In this document: positions 8,801 to 17,324 of the stretch, piece by piece | Position numbering within the stretch: the first letter of the stretch is position 1 | How the letters are laid out: every line of letters starts with the position of its first letter | From: Anaerolineaceae bacterium | GTDB taxonomy: Bacteria > Chloroflexota > Anaerolineae > Anaerolineales > Anaerolineaceae | NCBI GenBank assembly: GCA_030653365.1 | Contig: JAURZL010000015.1 | Location: 1-64,000, forward strand | Length of the DNA: 64,000 bases | Direction: 5' to 3' | Position numbers and translations under genes: made by a program | Notes under the pieces: generated by a model | Databases searched by the model: none | Seen by the model: only the letters and a program-made list of their open reading frames with translations | What the model was told of the DNA's origin: nothing

Positions 8801-9013
8801 GTTACCCCATTGGGTGAACGATTCTATGGAGTTCCTTCAGATGTACCAGGGAAGACTAATGATCCTGCTGGTCTGGCTGTGTACGATTTTGGTCCTTTCC
8901 CAGGCAATACTCCTGAATTGGGGTTATTGTTATTCACCAATGGCGATCGTGGTGCTGGGAATCGTGGAGGTGCGACTCACTTTACGGAAGCTTTGATATT
9001 CGCTGTACCATAA
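5834..9013 (+). CDS. Secreted subtilisin-like serine protease (S8) with PA domain
   Basis: A 1059-residue exported protease. Residues 1-25 are a signal peptide ending FAQD. Residues about 70-160 resemble an inhibitor I9-type propeptide. The S8 catalytic triad is intact: Asp189 in AVLDSGIDYTH, His257 in GGGHGTHVAH and Ser571 in GGTSGAAPMVSG. A protease-associated domain is inserted at about 410-515 (GKIVLVDRGACNFTLKVKN), as in C5a-peptidase-like and plant subtilases. The last 400 residues look like beta-sandwich domains without a recognisable anchor. The ATG at 5834 has AGGAG 10 nt upstream. It has its own promoter and leader and is followed by a strong terminator, so it is monocistronic. Likely role: extracellular protein degradation. 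Confidence 0.93.
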   Translation: MKRKFFYMFLAFVLVFSNVATVFAQDITPDRFEGRELPESIQALKLESPVVVEDQFGDVLDRALMGAVGSGRVIIRLSADSGAQAYAKGLDTVKAKANAKAQQDSFLTTVMAADPNARVVAKVQTVLNAVFVEVDASVLESLAQDSRVVRIAPVGNYEMDLSETVPYIGASAVQATGVDGKGIKVAVLDSGIDYTHAAFGGSGDPMDFDNNDPTVIEPGTFPTAKVVGGYDFVGSSWPNTPEIPDPDPLDDGPGGGHGTHVAHIIGGMGGVAPGVDLYAVKVCSSVSTSCSGIALVQGMDFAVDPNGDGKYNDRVDIINMSLGSSYGQPFDDDLSLAVENATKVGILTVASAGNSSDKPYANGTPSASPSALSVAQTSVPSGFLQLMQILEPANIVGSFPAVFQPWSAPLTSPIEAPVQYGNGTGGNLNGCAEFAPGSLAGKIVLVDRGACNFTLKVKNVADAGGLIGIIGLIAPGDPFEGGDGGERPINIPGYMISQAVSNLLKSGLPNTVVRFDPSVGIPLAGTMVGSSSRGPQHENTTLIKPEIGAPGASVSAIAGTGTGEGPFGGTSGAAPMVSGSAALVLQGFGGTKTTAKGTASGIGLGLSPVEVKALLMNNAYTEIVNDALTGALAPITRIGGGEVRVDRALSAPVVAWDRDVPSGSLSFGFVNVADDVVTITKTVKIRNLDNKKHSYIVTPTFRFADDDVNGAVLVSAPAKVEIKPGKGTFTYFNVTLTINGALLRGNFMNSGSQGANPATLTTNEYDGYLVLNDGKHEFQIPWHVLPRKDARVLPDTTGLIPESFPQVIGLNNTGVGTAQNDAYALLAVSTQVPVGGIGEQSPNPDIRAVGINTFPVPAGFCSANPSFLWVFAINTWETQQHLLPVSHQVWLDTNQDGVDDYVVLNRDASGLGTISDGRQLAWVLNLTTGAASAFFFAEHSTNTGNTALTICGEQIGMNAANLLATNVNMAVVAQDFYYGGPGDLVEGLTVTPLGERFYGVPSDVPGKTNDPAGLAVYDFGPFPGNTPELGLLLFTNGDRGAGNRGGATHFTEALIFAVP

Positions 9014-9055
9014 TATTTCCAGAAACTAAATCAGTAAGAATAATCACTTAATACA

Positions 9056-9086
9056 AAAACGGAGCTCAACACAAGAGCTCCGTTTT
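9056..9086. terminator. Bidirectional terminator between convergent genes
   Basis: ACGGAGCTC (9059-9067) pairs perfectly with GAGCTCCGT (9075-9083) around AACACAA. The stem is flanked by AAAA on the left and TTTT on the right, so it can stop transcription from both the subtilase and the M50 protease genes. Confidence 0.9.
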
Positions 9087-9131
9087 CTGTCACCTATCCG
9101 TAATATTCGAAATCCAGGACCACTTTTACAT

Positions 9132-10232
9132 TTATCCAAAACCCAGTTTTGCGGAAGATCGTTTCAATGCAGATTGGATCATCAGGAATTCTCCAATATT
9201 GTCCATGGTCACTAATCCAATTAATTGTTCATTCTCAAAGATCGGCACGGTATGGCAGCCACAGGTTTGCAATCTTTCTGATACTCTTTCCAACATCTCA
9301 TTGGCATCAGCGGTGATAAAAGATTGATCCATTACACTGGCAATATTTACTGTTGGGCCATCCTTGGCAAGCCCCTGAACCAAACCAGACCGAGTTAAAA
9401 TTCCAACCATCTCATCCCCTTTCATGACCGGGAAATCCTGCTGATATCCGGTGAGAATGGCATCCACAGCATCTGATAATCGCTGGTTGTAATCAAGCGT
9501 TTGAAATTGTGTCAGCATGGCACGTTTAATAGGGATGCCTGAAATTGCTTCTCGCACCTGTACCGAACTGGATTCCTGACTTGCGCCAATCCAGACGAAG
9601 AAAGCGATAAAGAGCAGGAAGGGATTGAACAGAATTCCGACAAAACCAAACACCAATGCAAACCCCTGACCGATGGTCGCAGCAGTCTGCGTTGCCCGGG
9701 TATATTCCATTCTCATTGCCAGGAATGCGCGCAATACCCGTCCGCCATCCATGGGAAAGGCTGGGATCAGGTTGAACAGCAATAAAGTTACATTTACAAT
9801 GGCAAGCCTTTGTAACAAGGATCCTTCAGTCACGGTAGTGTTGATCAATCCACCCAAACCATTGGTGAGAAAAAGCCAACCAAATAACAAAACAGCCAGA
9901 ACCAAATTTACCAGCGGACCAGCCAAAGCAACCCACAATTCTTGTTTAGGCTCCTTGGGCATTCTTTCCAATCTCGCTAGACCTCCAATCGGTAAAAGGG
10001 TGATGTCTCGCGTGGCAATTCCATATTTACGAGCAGCCAAAGCATGTCCAAATTCATGCATGAGGACGAATAAAAACAATAACAGAATAAACACCACCCC
10101 ATTTACCACTGCATTTACAGACCTTTGGGTAATCCAATAAGAGAAGCCTATCCAGGCTATCAAAATAAAAAATGTGCTGTGAATAAACACATCAATTCCA
10201 GCGATTTTTGCAACTTTCCATGACCATTTCAT
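9132..10232 (-). CDS. Site-2 protease-type M50 zinc membrane peptidase with two CBS domains
   Basis: A 366-residue membrane protein. The zinc motif HEFGH (His59, Glu60, His63) lies in the second or third helix and the third ligand, Asp162, is in PAFPMDGGRVLRAF; both are typical of Rip3-like M50 proteases that cut within the membrane. The C-terminal 120 residues are a pair of CBS modules (IKRAMLTQFQTLDYNQRLSDA; FPVMKGDEMVGILTRSGL; IFENEQLIGLVTMDNIG) that usually bind adenine nucleotides and may regulate cleavage. Convergent with the subtilase gene and divergent from sod. A hairpin repeat (10263-10330) lies 30 nt upstream of its start and could affect its expression. The substrate is unknown. 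Confidence 0.92.
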   Translation of the reverse strand: MKWSWKVAKIAGIDVFIHSTFFILIAWIGFSYWITQRSVNAVVNGVVFILLLFLFVLMHEFGHALAARKYGIATRDITLLPIGGLARLERMPKEPKQELWVALAGPLVNLVLAVLLFGWLFLTNGLGGLINTTVTEGSLLQRLAIVNVTLLLFNLIPAFPMDGGRVLRAFLAMRMEYTRATQTAATIGQGFALVFGFVGILFNPFLLFIAFFVWIGASQESSSVQVREAISGIPIKRAMLTQFQTLDYNQRLSDAVDAILTGYQQDFPVMKGDEMVGILTRSGLVQGLAKDGPTVNIASVMDQSFITADANEMLERVSERLQTCGCHTVPIFENEQLIGLVTMDNIGEFLMIQSALKRSSAKLGFG

Positions 10233-10262
10233 TTTTATCTCCTAAAACGCAATCAATTTCGT

Positions 10263-10330
10263 GTATCTTTTCATCATAAGTCAGGGTGTTTTTGGTGGTG
10301 ATACCCACCAAAAACACCCGACATCTCTGG
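10263..10330 (-). repeat. Dispersed intergenic hairpin repeat, copy A
   Basis: A perfect 15-bp stem: GGGTGTTTTTGGTGG (10284-10298) pairs with CCACCAAAAACACCC (10305-10319) around TGATAC. Read on the minus strand it shares AACACCCTGACT and GATGAAAAGAT with copies at 12.4 and 58.2 kb. Orientation is given relative to the copy at 58.2 kb. Confidence 0.8.
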
Positions 10331-10470
10331 ATTATTAATATGAACCCATTTCATCTTAATTAAAACCGAATGATCAGGATTTATAAAACAATCATACAAT
10401 CTTTGTATATGAATTAGATAAAAACTCTCTGATTTTATCAATTTCTTATAAACTTCTTATACAAAGTTGG

Positions 10471-10500
10471 TTGACTTTAACGCCCAATGAATAATATAAT
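10471..10500 (+). promoter_or_regulatory. Sigma-70-type promoter for superoxide dismutase
   Basis: TTGACT (10471-10476), an 18-nt spacer and TATAAT (10495-10500). Transcription would begin near 10507, giving a leader of about 53 nt. The remaining gap between the divergent genes (10233-10559) holds hairpin copy A and AT-rich sequence. Confidence 0.8.
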
Positions 10501-10559
10501 AATTAATATGATAAATATCTAATAAATTCCCTTTTAGGGATTATAGAAAGAGGAAAAAA

Positions 10560-11177
10560 ATGTCAGAGAAATTTGTACTACCCGAATTAGGTTTTGCTTA
10601 CAATGCACTTGAAGCAGCGATCGATGCCCAGACGATGGAAATCCATCACGGAAAACATCATGCTGCTTATGTCAATAACCTGAATGCTGCCCTTGAAAAT
10701 GCTCCAAAATTCTTTATGGATTCAATTGAAGATGTTCTGCGTAACATTAATGATGTACCACAAGAAATTCGACAAGCTGTAATTAACAATGGTGGGGGGC
10801 ATGCCAACCATTCTTTATTCTGGAAAGTTCTTACACCTGGAGGCAATAATAGCCCGGTTGGTGAAGTCGCTCGAGAATTGAATGATAAATTTGGATCATT
10901 CGAGAGTTTTGTTGATACATTCTCTAAAGCCGGTGCTACCCGCTTTGGTTCTGGTTGGGCTTGGTTGGTATTGAACGGACAGAAGAAACTGGAAGTTTAC
11001 TCGACTGCTAATCAGGACAGCCCTTATATGCAAGGCCACATTCCGGTACTTGGACTTGATGTTTGGGAACATGCATATTATTTGCGTTATCAGAATCGAC
11101 GCCCTGATTATATCAAGGCATTCTGGTCAGTTGTAAATTGGGATAAGGTAAATCAATTCTATCTTGAGAATAAATAA
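10560..11177 (+). CDS. sodA: Superoxide dismutase, Mn/Fe family
   Basis: A 205-residue enzyme that converts superoxide to oxygen and hydrogen peroxide. All four metal ligands are present: His29 (MEIHHGKHHAAYV), His84 (GGHANHSLFW), Asp167 and His171 (DVWEHAYYLRYQNRRPDY). The GGGHANH segment and STANQDSP lean toward the manganese-type subgroup, but metal choice cannot be fixed from sequence. There is no signal peptide, so it is cytoplasmic. AGAGG precedes the ATG by a short A-rich spacer. A single gene with its own promoter and terminator. Confidence 0.96.
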   Translation: MSEKFVLPELGFAYNALEAAIDAQTMEIHHGKHHAAYVNNLNAALENAPKFFMDSIEDVLRNINDVPQEIRQAVINNGGGHANHSLFWKVLTPGGNNSPVGEVARELNDKFGSFESFVDTFSKAGATRFGSGWAWLVLNGQKKLEVYSTANQDSPYMQGHIPVLGLDVWEHAYYLRYQNRRPDYIKAFWSVVNWDKVNQFYLENK

Positions 11178-11196
11178 ACCTTAGCAAAAAAGAGTG

Positions 11197-11236
11197 AAGA
11201 GTTTATGTGGTTTTCTTATTCACATAAACTCTTTTA
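11197..11236. terminator. Terminator after sodA, shared with the convergent lipoprotein gene
   Basis: AAGAGTTTATGTG (11197-11209) pairs with CACATAAACTCTT (11221-11233) with 13 perfect pairs; TTTT follows on the plus strand and A-rich sequence precedes it. Confidence 0.85.
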
Positions 11237-12385
11237 ATTTAATTCCCAAAACTTAAATCGCAAACCTTCATCAGAACTCACCAGGATCGTACCATCTGGT
11301 GAGAACACAACCTGGGAAATTGCTGCATCATTCGAAACAAAATGATTGGTAACCGCAAGAGTATTCATATCAAGCATGGCGATTAAATTTCCATTTGCTA
11401 ATGCCAGGAGTGAATTGTCTGGGGAGAATTGAAGGCTATAAACAGATTTTTCAGTCGTAAATTTATGATCCAGCTCACCTGTTTTAAAATCGTAAAGGAA
11501 AACAGTTGGAAGAAACTCATCATTTGTTGCTTCGGCCGCAGAAGTAGCCAACAATGTGCCTGCATCATTCAAATCATACCCAATGATGAAATCCTGATGA
11601 AAGATAGCAGGAAATAATTGATTGGTTGCGATCTCACTGACCTGAATTGTTGCTCTCGCCATCCAGACAGCATATTCATTACTCTGTCCATAACGGACAT
11701 CATATACAGGGGCAGCCGTCTCAAACCCGGTCAGCGTTGTGATCTCTTCACCAATTTCCACATCAAAAATTGAAGCACCCCATTCATCCATTTTTGTAAG
11801 CATGATTTGAGTACCATCCGGAGAAAAAGCTGCACTCATAAATGGTGTATCGGTTTGAATAATATATTCATCATCAGATTCCCAATTCTTAATAGTGATA
11901 TCCTGATTATCAATTGTGGTCGCATAGGTTTTTCCATCGACATTAATATCCAAAAGAAATTCATTTTCCTGATTTTCATAATTAAATAATTCAGAGAAAT
12001 CAGGATAAGAGATTACTTTAAAATAACCATAACCAATCAAGGAAAAACAATTCTGATCCGCACACCATTTCATTCTTGCAGGTTCGTCAATGGAAAACTC
12101 TGAAATCAGATCCAGAGGACTGCTATTTTCCTCAGGAGGAGCTTCTGTGTTGATCGGATCAGGATAGGCATTAATGATTGGTGTTTCAGGTTTTGGAATT
12201 GGGTATCCATCGGTTTGTGTTTCAGAAACGATTGGTGCAGGATATGACTCGCTGGGTAAAACGTCAACATCATTGCTTTCTGTATCCTGATTTGCTTTAT
12301 TGCAGGATGACAATATTAATAAAACGACGATCAGAATCAGAATTAAGATTTTATTTGAGCTCATAATATTTCTTTCTTTACTCAT
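11234..12385 (-). CDS. Lipoprotein with beta-propeller (WD40/TolB-like) domain
   Basis: Up to 383 residues. A lipobox (LILSSC) follows a hydrophobic stretch, so the mature protein starts at that Cys and is membrane-anchored outside the cell. A Pro/Thr/Glu/Tyr linker (repeats of YPxP) follows, then about 270 residues of propeller-like repeats with SPDG and SPDN turns (AAFSPDGTQIML; LQFSPDNSLLALANG; VVFSPDGTILVSSDEGLRFKFW). Two starts are possible: ATG at 12385 or ATG at 12364 (MSSNKILIL); neither has a strong ribosome site and both leave the lipobox intact. The end of hairpin copy B lies against the 12385 start. Such propellers usually bind proteins or glycans; no target is evident. Confidence 0.75.
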   Translation of the reverse strand: MSKERNIMSSNKILILILIVVLLILSSCNKANQDTESNDVDVLPSESYPAPIVSETQTDGYPIPKPETPIINAYPDPINTEAPPEENSSPLDLISEFSIDEPARMKWCADQNCFSLIGYGYFKVISYPDFSELFNYENQENEFLLDINVDGKTYATTIDNQDITIKNWESDDEYIIQTDTPFMSAAFSPDGTQIMLTKMDEWGASIFDVEIGEEITTLTGFETAAPVYDVRYGQSNEYAVWMARATIQVSEIATNQLFPAIFHQDFIIGYDLNDAGTLLATSAAEATNDEFLPTVFLYDFKTGELDHKFTTEKSVYSLQFSPDNSLLALANGNLIAMLDMNTLAVTNHFVSNDAAISQVVFSPDGTILVSSDEGLRFKFWELN

Positions 12386-12470
12386 TATCTTTTCATCTTA
12401 TCGGTCCAGGTGTTTTTGTTGGTCATTATCACTAAAAACATCGACCGAATGCATTTCATTGAAATGATAC
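12386..12470 (-). repeat. Dispersed intergenic hairpin repeat, copy B
   Basis: An imperfect stem: TCGGTC (12401-12406) with GACCGA (12443-12448) and TGTTTTT (12411-12417) with AAAAACA (12434-12440). On the minus strand it shares GGTATCATTTCAAT, AAAACACC and GATAAGATGAAAAGAT with copy C at 58.2 kb. Confidence 0.7.
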
Positions 12471-12491
12471 CATTAAGACGATCCATTGATA

Positions 12492-14162
12492 TTAATTGTT
12501 CCTGATCGATAAGTTTTCTTCAACATCATCAAATGCCTGATCAAGAAGTCCATAAATTTTCCCTTCAGCCCATTCCAATGCCTTATCCCCTAATTTCGTA
12601 ATCTGAGCATGTATCCAGGATTCCATTCTACCCTTCTGATTATTTACAAGTCGATTCATACCGTCATCAATCCGAGAGGTCAAACTTGTCATCAGGTTTG
12701 GATTCTGTTGAATTAATATTACTGGAAATTCATTCACATAAATTGTGAGAGATTTATCGGAATCGACTGACAATTCCATTCCGCCATCAACACTTAAATC
12801 CAGCGTATCCGCAGCGTATGCACGATAATTTTTTCCTGGCAAATCGGAGAAGGTGATCGGGTAGGGTGCCTGTCCGCCAGAAGCAGTCCAGGCAATAATA
12901 ACCAGACGGCCTTCTTTTCGGAAGCGAAATTCATAAATTCCCAGATCCTGCGGGGTCCCATAGCTGCTGTTCTGTTGGAATTGGCCAAGGGATCTGGCAC
13001 CCCCCAGCAATCGTCCCAAATTGCGAATCGATTGTTGCCCTTCTGGACCTAAAACAAATCCAGGATATTCAGGATCCTCATATAGTGAATACCAGAAGAT
13101 TTTCTGAATACCTTCTTCCGAAATCAGAGGGATAATACTGCGGACAACATAATTAGCTTCTATTTTATCGGTACTCAGTTGGTGTTGTTCGGCAGGATAG
13201 GCTAACCAATTCTCATGCCAACCAATTTCTGTAATCCAGATCGGTTTATTTCCATTCTGATTTGCGTAATCACGAACCATCCGGACTTCATTTAATAAAT
13301 TGGAACTTTGGGTGCTGTTTGGATCACAGGTAGCAGTTTCAGAATCAATTTGTGGACCTCTGGGCATCCAGGCTTCCGGTGGATTATTGTCCCAATAAGG
13401 ATTTAGGGCAATCACATCAAAGTGCTTCCACGCACCTGCATTCTTGATTTCAGACAGGAACATGATCGGGCTTGTCAAACAATTGTTGACGGGAGAACTA
13501 TATAAGCCACCTAAAATTACAGTGTCTCTTGGATTGTGTTTTTTAATTATTTTGTTCGCGGTTGTTAATAATCTTGCATAAAGAAAAGGATTGGGTTCGC
13601 TTGTTGCATTAAGATTGGTAGGGAATAGTACCGTGCCCCAAATATCTGCGCGGTTTGCCTGTGGACTGATTTCCCAGTAATCGATCTGATCACCAAAGCG
13701 ATCCACCACCGCCTGGACATAGTTCTGCCAATTCTTCACCAACAAGTCCACATCCACACTTTGATCCGGATAGACATGGGGGAGATAAGCCGGACCTGTT
13801 GAAAGAACGGCCACTACTTCAAGATCATGCTTTTGTGCTTCTTCCAGCATAAATTGAAAATTTCGTTCAGTGTAACCATCGCTGTAATACCATTGATATT
13901 CACCGGGAACTTGCTCCACCTCTCGCCAGGGGATCTCCTCGCGAATCCAATGCACATTCATATCCTCGAGTTGTTGGTAAGCACCAGGGAGACCCTCGGT
14001 TCCCACCCTTAAATGCGTTGAGGAACCCATGCCAATAGTATCCAATTTGATCTGCTTGATTTCGCTGTCCTTCGGTTTAATGAAGGCACTGATCATAAGC
14101 AAAATCAGAATCACACCGGCAACTTTTATCCAGAAGAATGAAAGACTAAATCGAATACCCAT
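12492..14162 (-). CDS. Membrane-anchored TIM-barrel glycosidase-like protein (clan GH-A type)
   Basis: A 556-residue protein with an N-terminal anchor (VAGVILILLMISAFI) and an outside domain that reads like a GH-A (GH5/GH39/GH42-type) barrel: VHWIREEIPWREVE, VVAVLSTGPAYLP, FDVIALNPYW and PIWITEIGWHENW, whose Glu near residue 309 fits the nucleophile. The usual acid/base motif (NEP) is replaced near residue 162 by YWEISPQAN, so activity is doubtful or uses another residue. The C-terminal 150 residues include a beta domain and a charged tail. GAGG lies 5 nt before the ATG. The location next to glycan genes suggests trimming or binding of surface polysaccharide. Confidence 0.65.
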   Translation of the reverse strand: MGIRFSLSFFWIKVAGVILILLMISAFIKPKDSEIKQIKLDTIGMGSSTHLRVGTEGLPGAYQQLEDMNVHWIREEIPWREVEQVPGEYQWYYSDGYTERNFQFMLEEAQKHDLEVVAVLSTGPAYLPHVYPDQSVDVDLLVKNWQNYVQAVVDRFGDQIDYWEISPQANRADIWGTVLFPTNLNATSEPNPFLYARLLTTANKIIKKHNPRDTVILGGLYSSPVNNCLTSPIMFLSEIKNAGAWKHFDVIALNPYWDNNPPEAWMPRGPQIDSETATCDPNSTQSSNLLNEVRMVRDYANQNGNKPIWITEIGWHENWLAYPAEQHQLSTDKIEANYVVRSIIPLISEEGIQKIFWYSLYEDPEYPGFVLGPEGQQSIRNLGRLLGGARSLGQFQQNSSYGTPQDLGIYEFRFRKEGRLVIIAWTASGGQAPYPITFSDLPGKNYRAYAADTLDLSVDGGMELSVDSDKSLTIYVNEFPVILIQQNPNLMTSLTSRIDDGMNRLVNNQKGRMESWIHAQITKLGDKALEWAEGKIYGLLDQAFDDVEENLSIRNN

Positions 14163-14374
14163 AACAACCTCACAGTTTTGTTAGTGGTATGGGTGCAAGA
14201 TGTGTGCTAGGAGAGGGGGAGTTTTAAAGTCAATTCTCTTTTGGGATAACAAAGGGGGATTTTCAATTAAGATTTAAATGATGAAGTAAAATTTAATCTG
14301 AATACAATAAATTGTATCTAATACTTTTACGGATTACCCAAAATTTGCTTGCGCAAAAAAGAATAAATTCAAAT

Positions 14375-15994
14375 ATGAAATTATTTAAAAAGGAAATTTT
14401 CCTAAAAAACAATTTTTTCCAAATATATAAAGAACACATATTTCTATTCTTAATTTTTATCATATCATTTCTCATTCGTCGACTAGGATTACAGTATGGT
14501 TTTCCATTATTAACTCATCCAGACGAAGCGATTAGTCTGGATCCTGTATACAATATGACCTTTAATAAGTCGCTCAATTCTAATACATTCAATCGACCTG
14601 ACCAGATTTTACTCACATTAAATTTTGTTTACTTAAATCTTGTCAGTTATTTTCATTATGGAAAGAGTATGACCCATACATATTGGGAAAACCAATTGAC
14701 TTTTTATTATTATGGCAGGATGTTAATTTGTATATTAGGTTCGATAATTCCTTTAGTTGGTTATAAAATTGGAAAAGAATTTAAAATAAATTTTGCTGTT
14801 CCTGCAGCGATAATATTTGCTTTTTTTCCATCTTTTGTAATTCATTCTCATTATATAACTCCAGATATCCCAATAACGTTAATTACTATGTTGGTAATTC
14901 TTTTTGCAATAAAATATTTGAATGATGAAAAATCAATTTATTTATATATAGCAACCATTTTCTCAGCGATTAATACTGCTGAAAAGTATCCTGGTCTCTT
15001 ATCAATAGTTGTAATATTAGCAACTATTTCAATTCATGTTTTTCGAAATGATAAACTCACAATTCGAGATAAATTTGCTGAGTTATTAAAAGGTGGGCTT
15101 AGAATCCTTGGTATATTTTTGTTGGCTTTTTATGTAGTAGCTCCTAACATATTCATTGAGTTTGGAAAAGTAATTCAAACAATTCAATATGAAGCGAGAA
15201 GTACTCATCTGGGAGCTGATAATTTAGGGTGGTTCGGTAATCTGATTTTTTATATTGAAAGTTATTCTTCTTTTACAAATATATTTGCAACCATATTTAT
15301 GATCTTTGGAATATTACACCTTATTAAAAATAAAAACCCAAATTTAATCCTACTTTTCTATGGGACATTTTACTGGGTCTTTATGAGTTATTTGCCATTG
15401 CATTGGGAGCGCTGGGCGTTGCCGATGTATATTACTCCACTCTTGATAATTTCTATAGGTATAACATATTTATTTCATATAACTAGATATAAAAAGATTC
15501 TTCGAATTATATCTTTATTAATAATTGTTGGTTTTATATCCCATCAGTTTATGTATTCATTATCTTCTTCAATAAAATTATCTTTCACAGACACAAGGGT
15601 GGTTGCTCTTGATTATTGTATAGAAAATGGAATTACAAGTGAAAACAGCATATATGAAGGATATACGCCATTCAATCCCCAAAATCCAGGCAATATATTT
15701 GATTTTGATATAAACAATAATATAGATAAAAAATATATTATATTATCTTCTGGGATGTACGATCGATACCAATTTGAACCTAATAGATACAAAGATGCGG
15801 TAAAATTTTATAAAGAGGTGCGCAGTAACAACATAAAATTAAAAGAAATCAATGCGACAGATGTTAACCATGGAAACCCAAAAGAAACAGTAGAAAATAT
15901 TGTGTATTATATAAAAATTCTAACAAGGTTAATTCCAGTGGAAAGATATAATGGTCCAACAATTCAAATTTTTGAAATACCAACCAATCATTAA
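14375..15994 (+). CDS. GT39/ArnT-like membrane glycosyltransferase
   Basis: A 539-residue polytopic protein with about eleven helices. The ATG at 14375 is chosen over the earlier frame start at 14312, which would add a non-hydrophobic stretch. The first outside loop has the acidic motif HPDEAI after GLQYGFPLLT, the position where PMT/ArnT-type (GT-C) enzymes hold catalytic acids. These enzymes move a sugar from a polyprenyl-phosphate carrier to a lipid, glycan or protein. It opens the AT-rich block of glycan genes and has codon use unlike the genes before it, which suggests transfer from elsewhere. Acceptor unknown. Confidence 0.75.
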   Translation: MKLFKKEIFLKNNFFQIYKEHIFLFLIFIISFLIRRLGLQYGFPLLTHPDEAISLDPVYNMTFNKSLNSNTFNRPDQILLTLNFVYLNLVSYFHYGKSMTHTYWENQLTFYYYGRMLICILGSIIPLVGYKIGKEFKINFAVPAAIIFAFFPSFVIHSHYITPDIPITLITMLVILFAIKYLNDEKSIYLYIATIFSAINTAEKYPGLLSIVVILATISIHVFRNDKLTIRDKFAELLKGGLRILGIFLLAFYVVAPNIFIEFGKVIQTIQYEARSTHLGADNLGWFGNLIFYIESYSSFTNIFATIFMIFGILHLIKNKNPNLILLFYGTFYWVFMSYLPLHWERWALPMYITPLLIISIGITYLFHITRYKKILRIISLLIIVGFISHQFMYSLSSSIKLSFTDTRVVALDYCIENGITSENSIYEGYTPFNPQNPGNIFDFDINNNIDKKYIILSSGMYDRYQFEPNRYKDAVKFYKEVRSNNIKLKEINATDVNHGNPKETVENIVYYIKILTRLIPVERYNGPTIQIFEIPTNH

Positions 15995-16080
15995 TTATTA
16001 TGGAAATATTGGAACATTTATCTAAAAATCAAAGAATAAACTAAATCAAATATGACAAATCCATAATATCCAATCGCAAG

Positions 16081-17277
16081 TTGAAAATCATAATGAATTT
16101 TCCTGACATAAAAAATGATAAAGTTAAGAAACAAAAAAGGCTAACAGTTTGCTATTTTGGAACTTATAGATCAGAATATTCTCGTAACCGGATAATGATA
16201 AAAGGCTTGCTTAAGAATGAGGTGAATGTTATAGAATGTCATGAAAAACTATGGGAAGGCATAGAAGACAGAGTAAATGCAGTAAAATATGGTCTAATAA
16301 ATCCGAAATTTTGGAAAAGAATAATAACCACCTATATTCGTTTATTTCGAAAATTCAAAACTATACCCGTATCAAATTACGATGTTATTGTTGTTGGATA
16401 TCCTGGCCAATTCGATGTATTTTTTGCTAAATTATTTACTCTTTTTATTAAAAAACCAATCGTTTGGGATGTTTTCATGTCAATCTATCTTGTAGCCATT
16501 GAAAGAAACTTACACCGAAAAAATCCATTTTCTGTAAAATTGTTAAAAATAATAGAATATGTGGCTATGAGAATTCCAGAGAAATTAATCATAGATACTG
16601 AACAATACGCAACTTGGTTAAATAAACAGTATAGTATTCCTATCGATAAATTTTGTCTTGTTCCAACTGGAGCTGATGATGATATTTTTTTCCTCGAACA
16701 ATTTTCAGAATATGTTGGTAATGAGAAATTTAAAATTTTATATTATGGGACATTTATTCCAAACCATGGAGTTCCATATATTGTTGAAGCAGCAAATTTA
16801 TTAACGAATGACCCATCAATAATATTTCAATTTATTGGAAATGGACCAGAAATGAATATTTGTTTGGATTTAATTGAAAAATTTAAATTGAAAAATATTG
16901 AATTTTATCCATGGATGGGACAAGAAGAACTAAAGAACTACATTCGTGAAGCGGATGTCATTCTTGGTGCTTTTGGTAAAACTCCACAATCATTAATGAC
17001 GATTCAGAATAAGATTTATGAAGGTATGGCATTGGGTAAATGTATTATCTCAGGTGATAGTGAAGCTGTGAGAAATATCTTAAAAAATAAAAATGAAATT
17101 ACCTTAACAGATAGAAATAATCCGGAAAGTTTAAAAGAAGCAATATGTCTTATGAAAGAAAATTCAAATCTCATTAATCAAATATCTCGAAATGCATTTT
17201 TGACATTTAATCGCAATTACACTATAAGTTTAAATGGCCTACGGATGAAGAATTGTCTAAAAAACCTTACAATGTAA
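16081..17277 (+). CDS. Family 4-type (GT-B) glycosyltransferase
   Basis: Up to 398 residues. The C-terminal half has the GT4 pattern: KILYYGTFIPNHGVPYIVEA, FQFIGNGPE, EADVILGAFG and the nucleotide-sugar-binding stretch IQNKIYEGMALGKCIISGD. The N-terminal half is the acceptor-side Rossmann domain. The start may be TTG at 16081 or ATG at 16093; neither has a clear ribosome site. It shares the AT-rich composition of its neighbours and probably their transcript. Sugar and acceptor cannot be read from sequence. Confidence 0.8.
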   Translation: MKIIMNFPDIKNDKVKKQKRLTVCYFGTYRSEYSRNRIMIKGLLKNEVNVIECHEKLWEGIEDRVNAVKYGLINPKFWKRIITTYIRLFRKFKTIPVSNYDVIVVGYPGQFDVFFAKLFTLFIKKPIVWDVFMSIYLVAIERNLHRKNPFSVKLLKIIEYVAMRIPEKLIIDTEQYATWLNKQYSIPIDKFCLVPTGADDDIFFLEQFSEYVGNEKFKILYYGTFIPNHGVPYIVEAANLLTNDPSIIFQFIGNGPEMNICLDLIEKFKLKNIEFYPWMGQEELKNYIREADVILGAFGKTPQSLMTIQNKIYEGMALGKCIISGDSEAVRNILKNKNEITLTDRNNPESLKEAICLMKENSNLINQISRNAFLTFNRNYTISLNGLRMKNCLKNLTM

Positions 17278-17324
17278 AAGAAAAATGGTACTCTTAAATA
17301 TTTAATAATTCGGAGCTAAACTTT

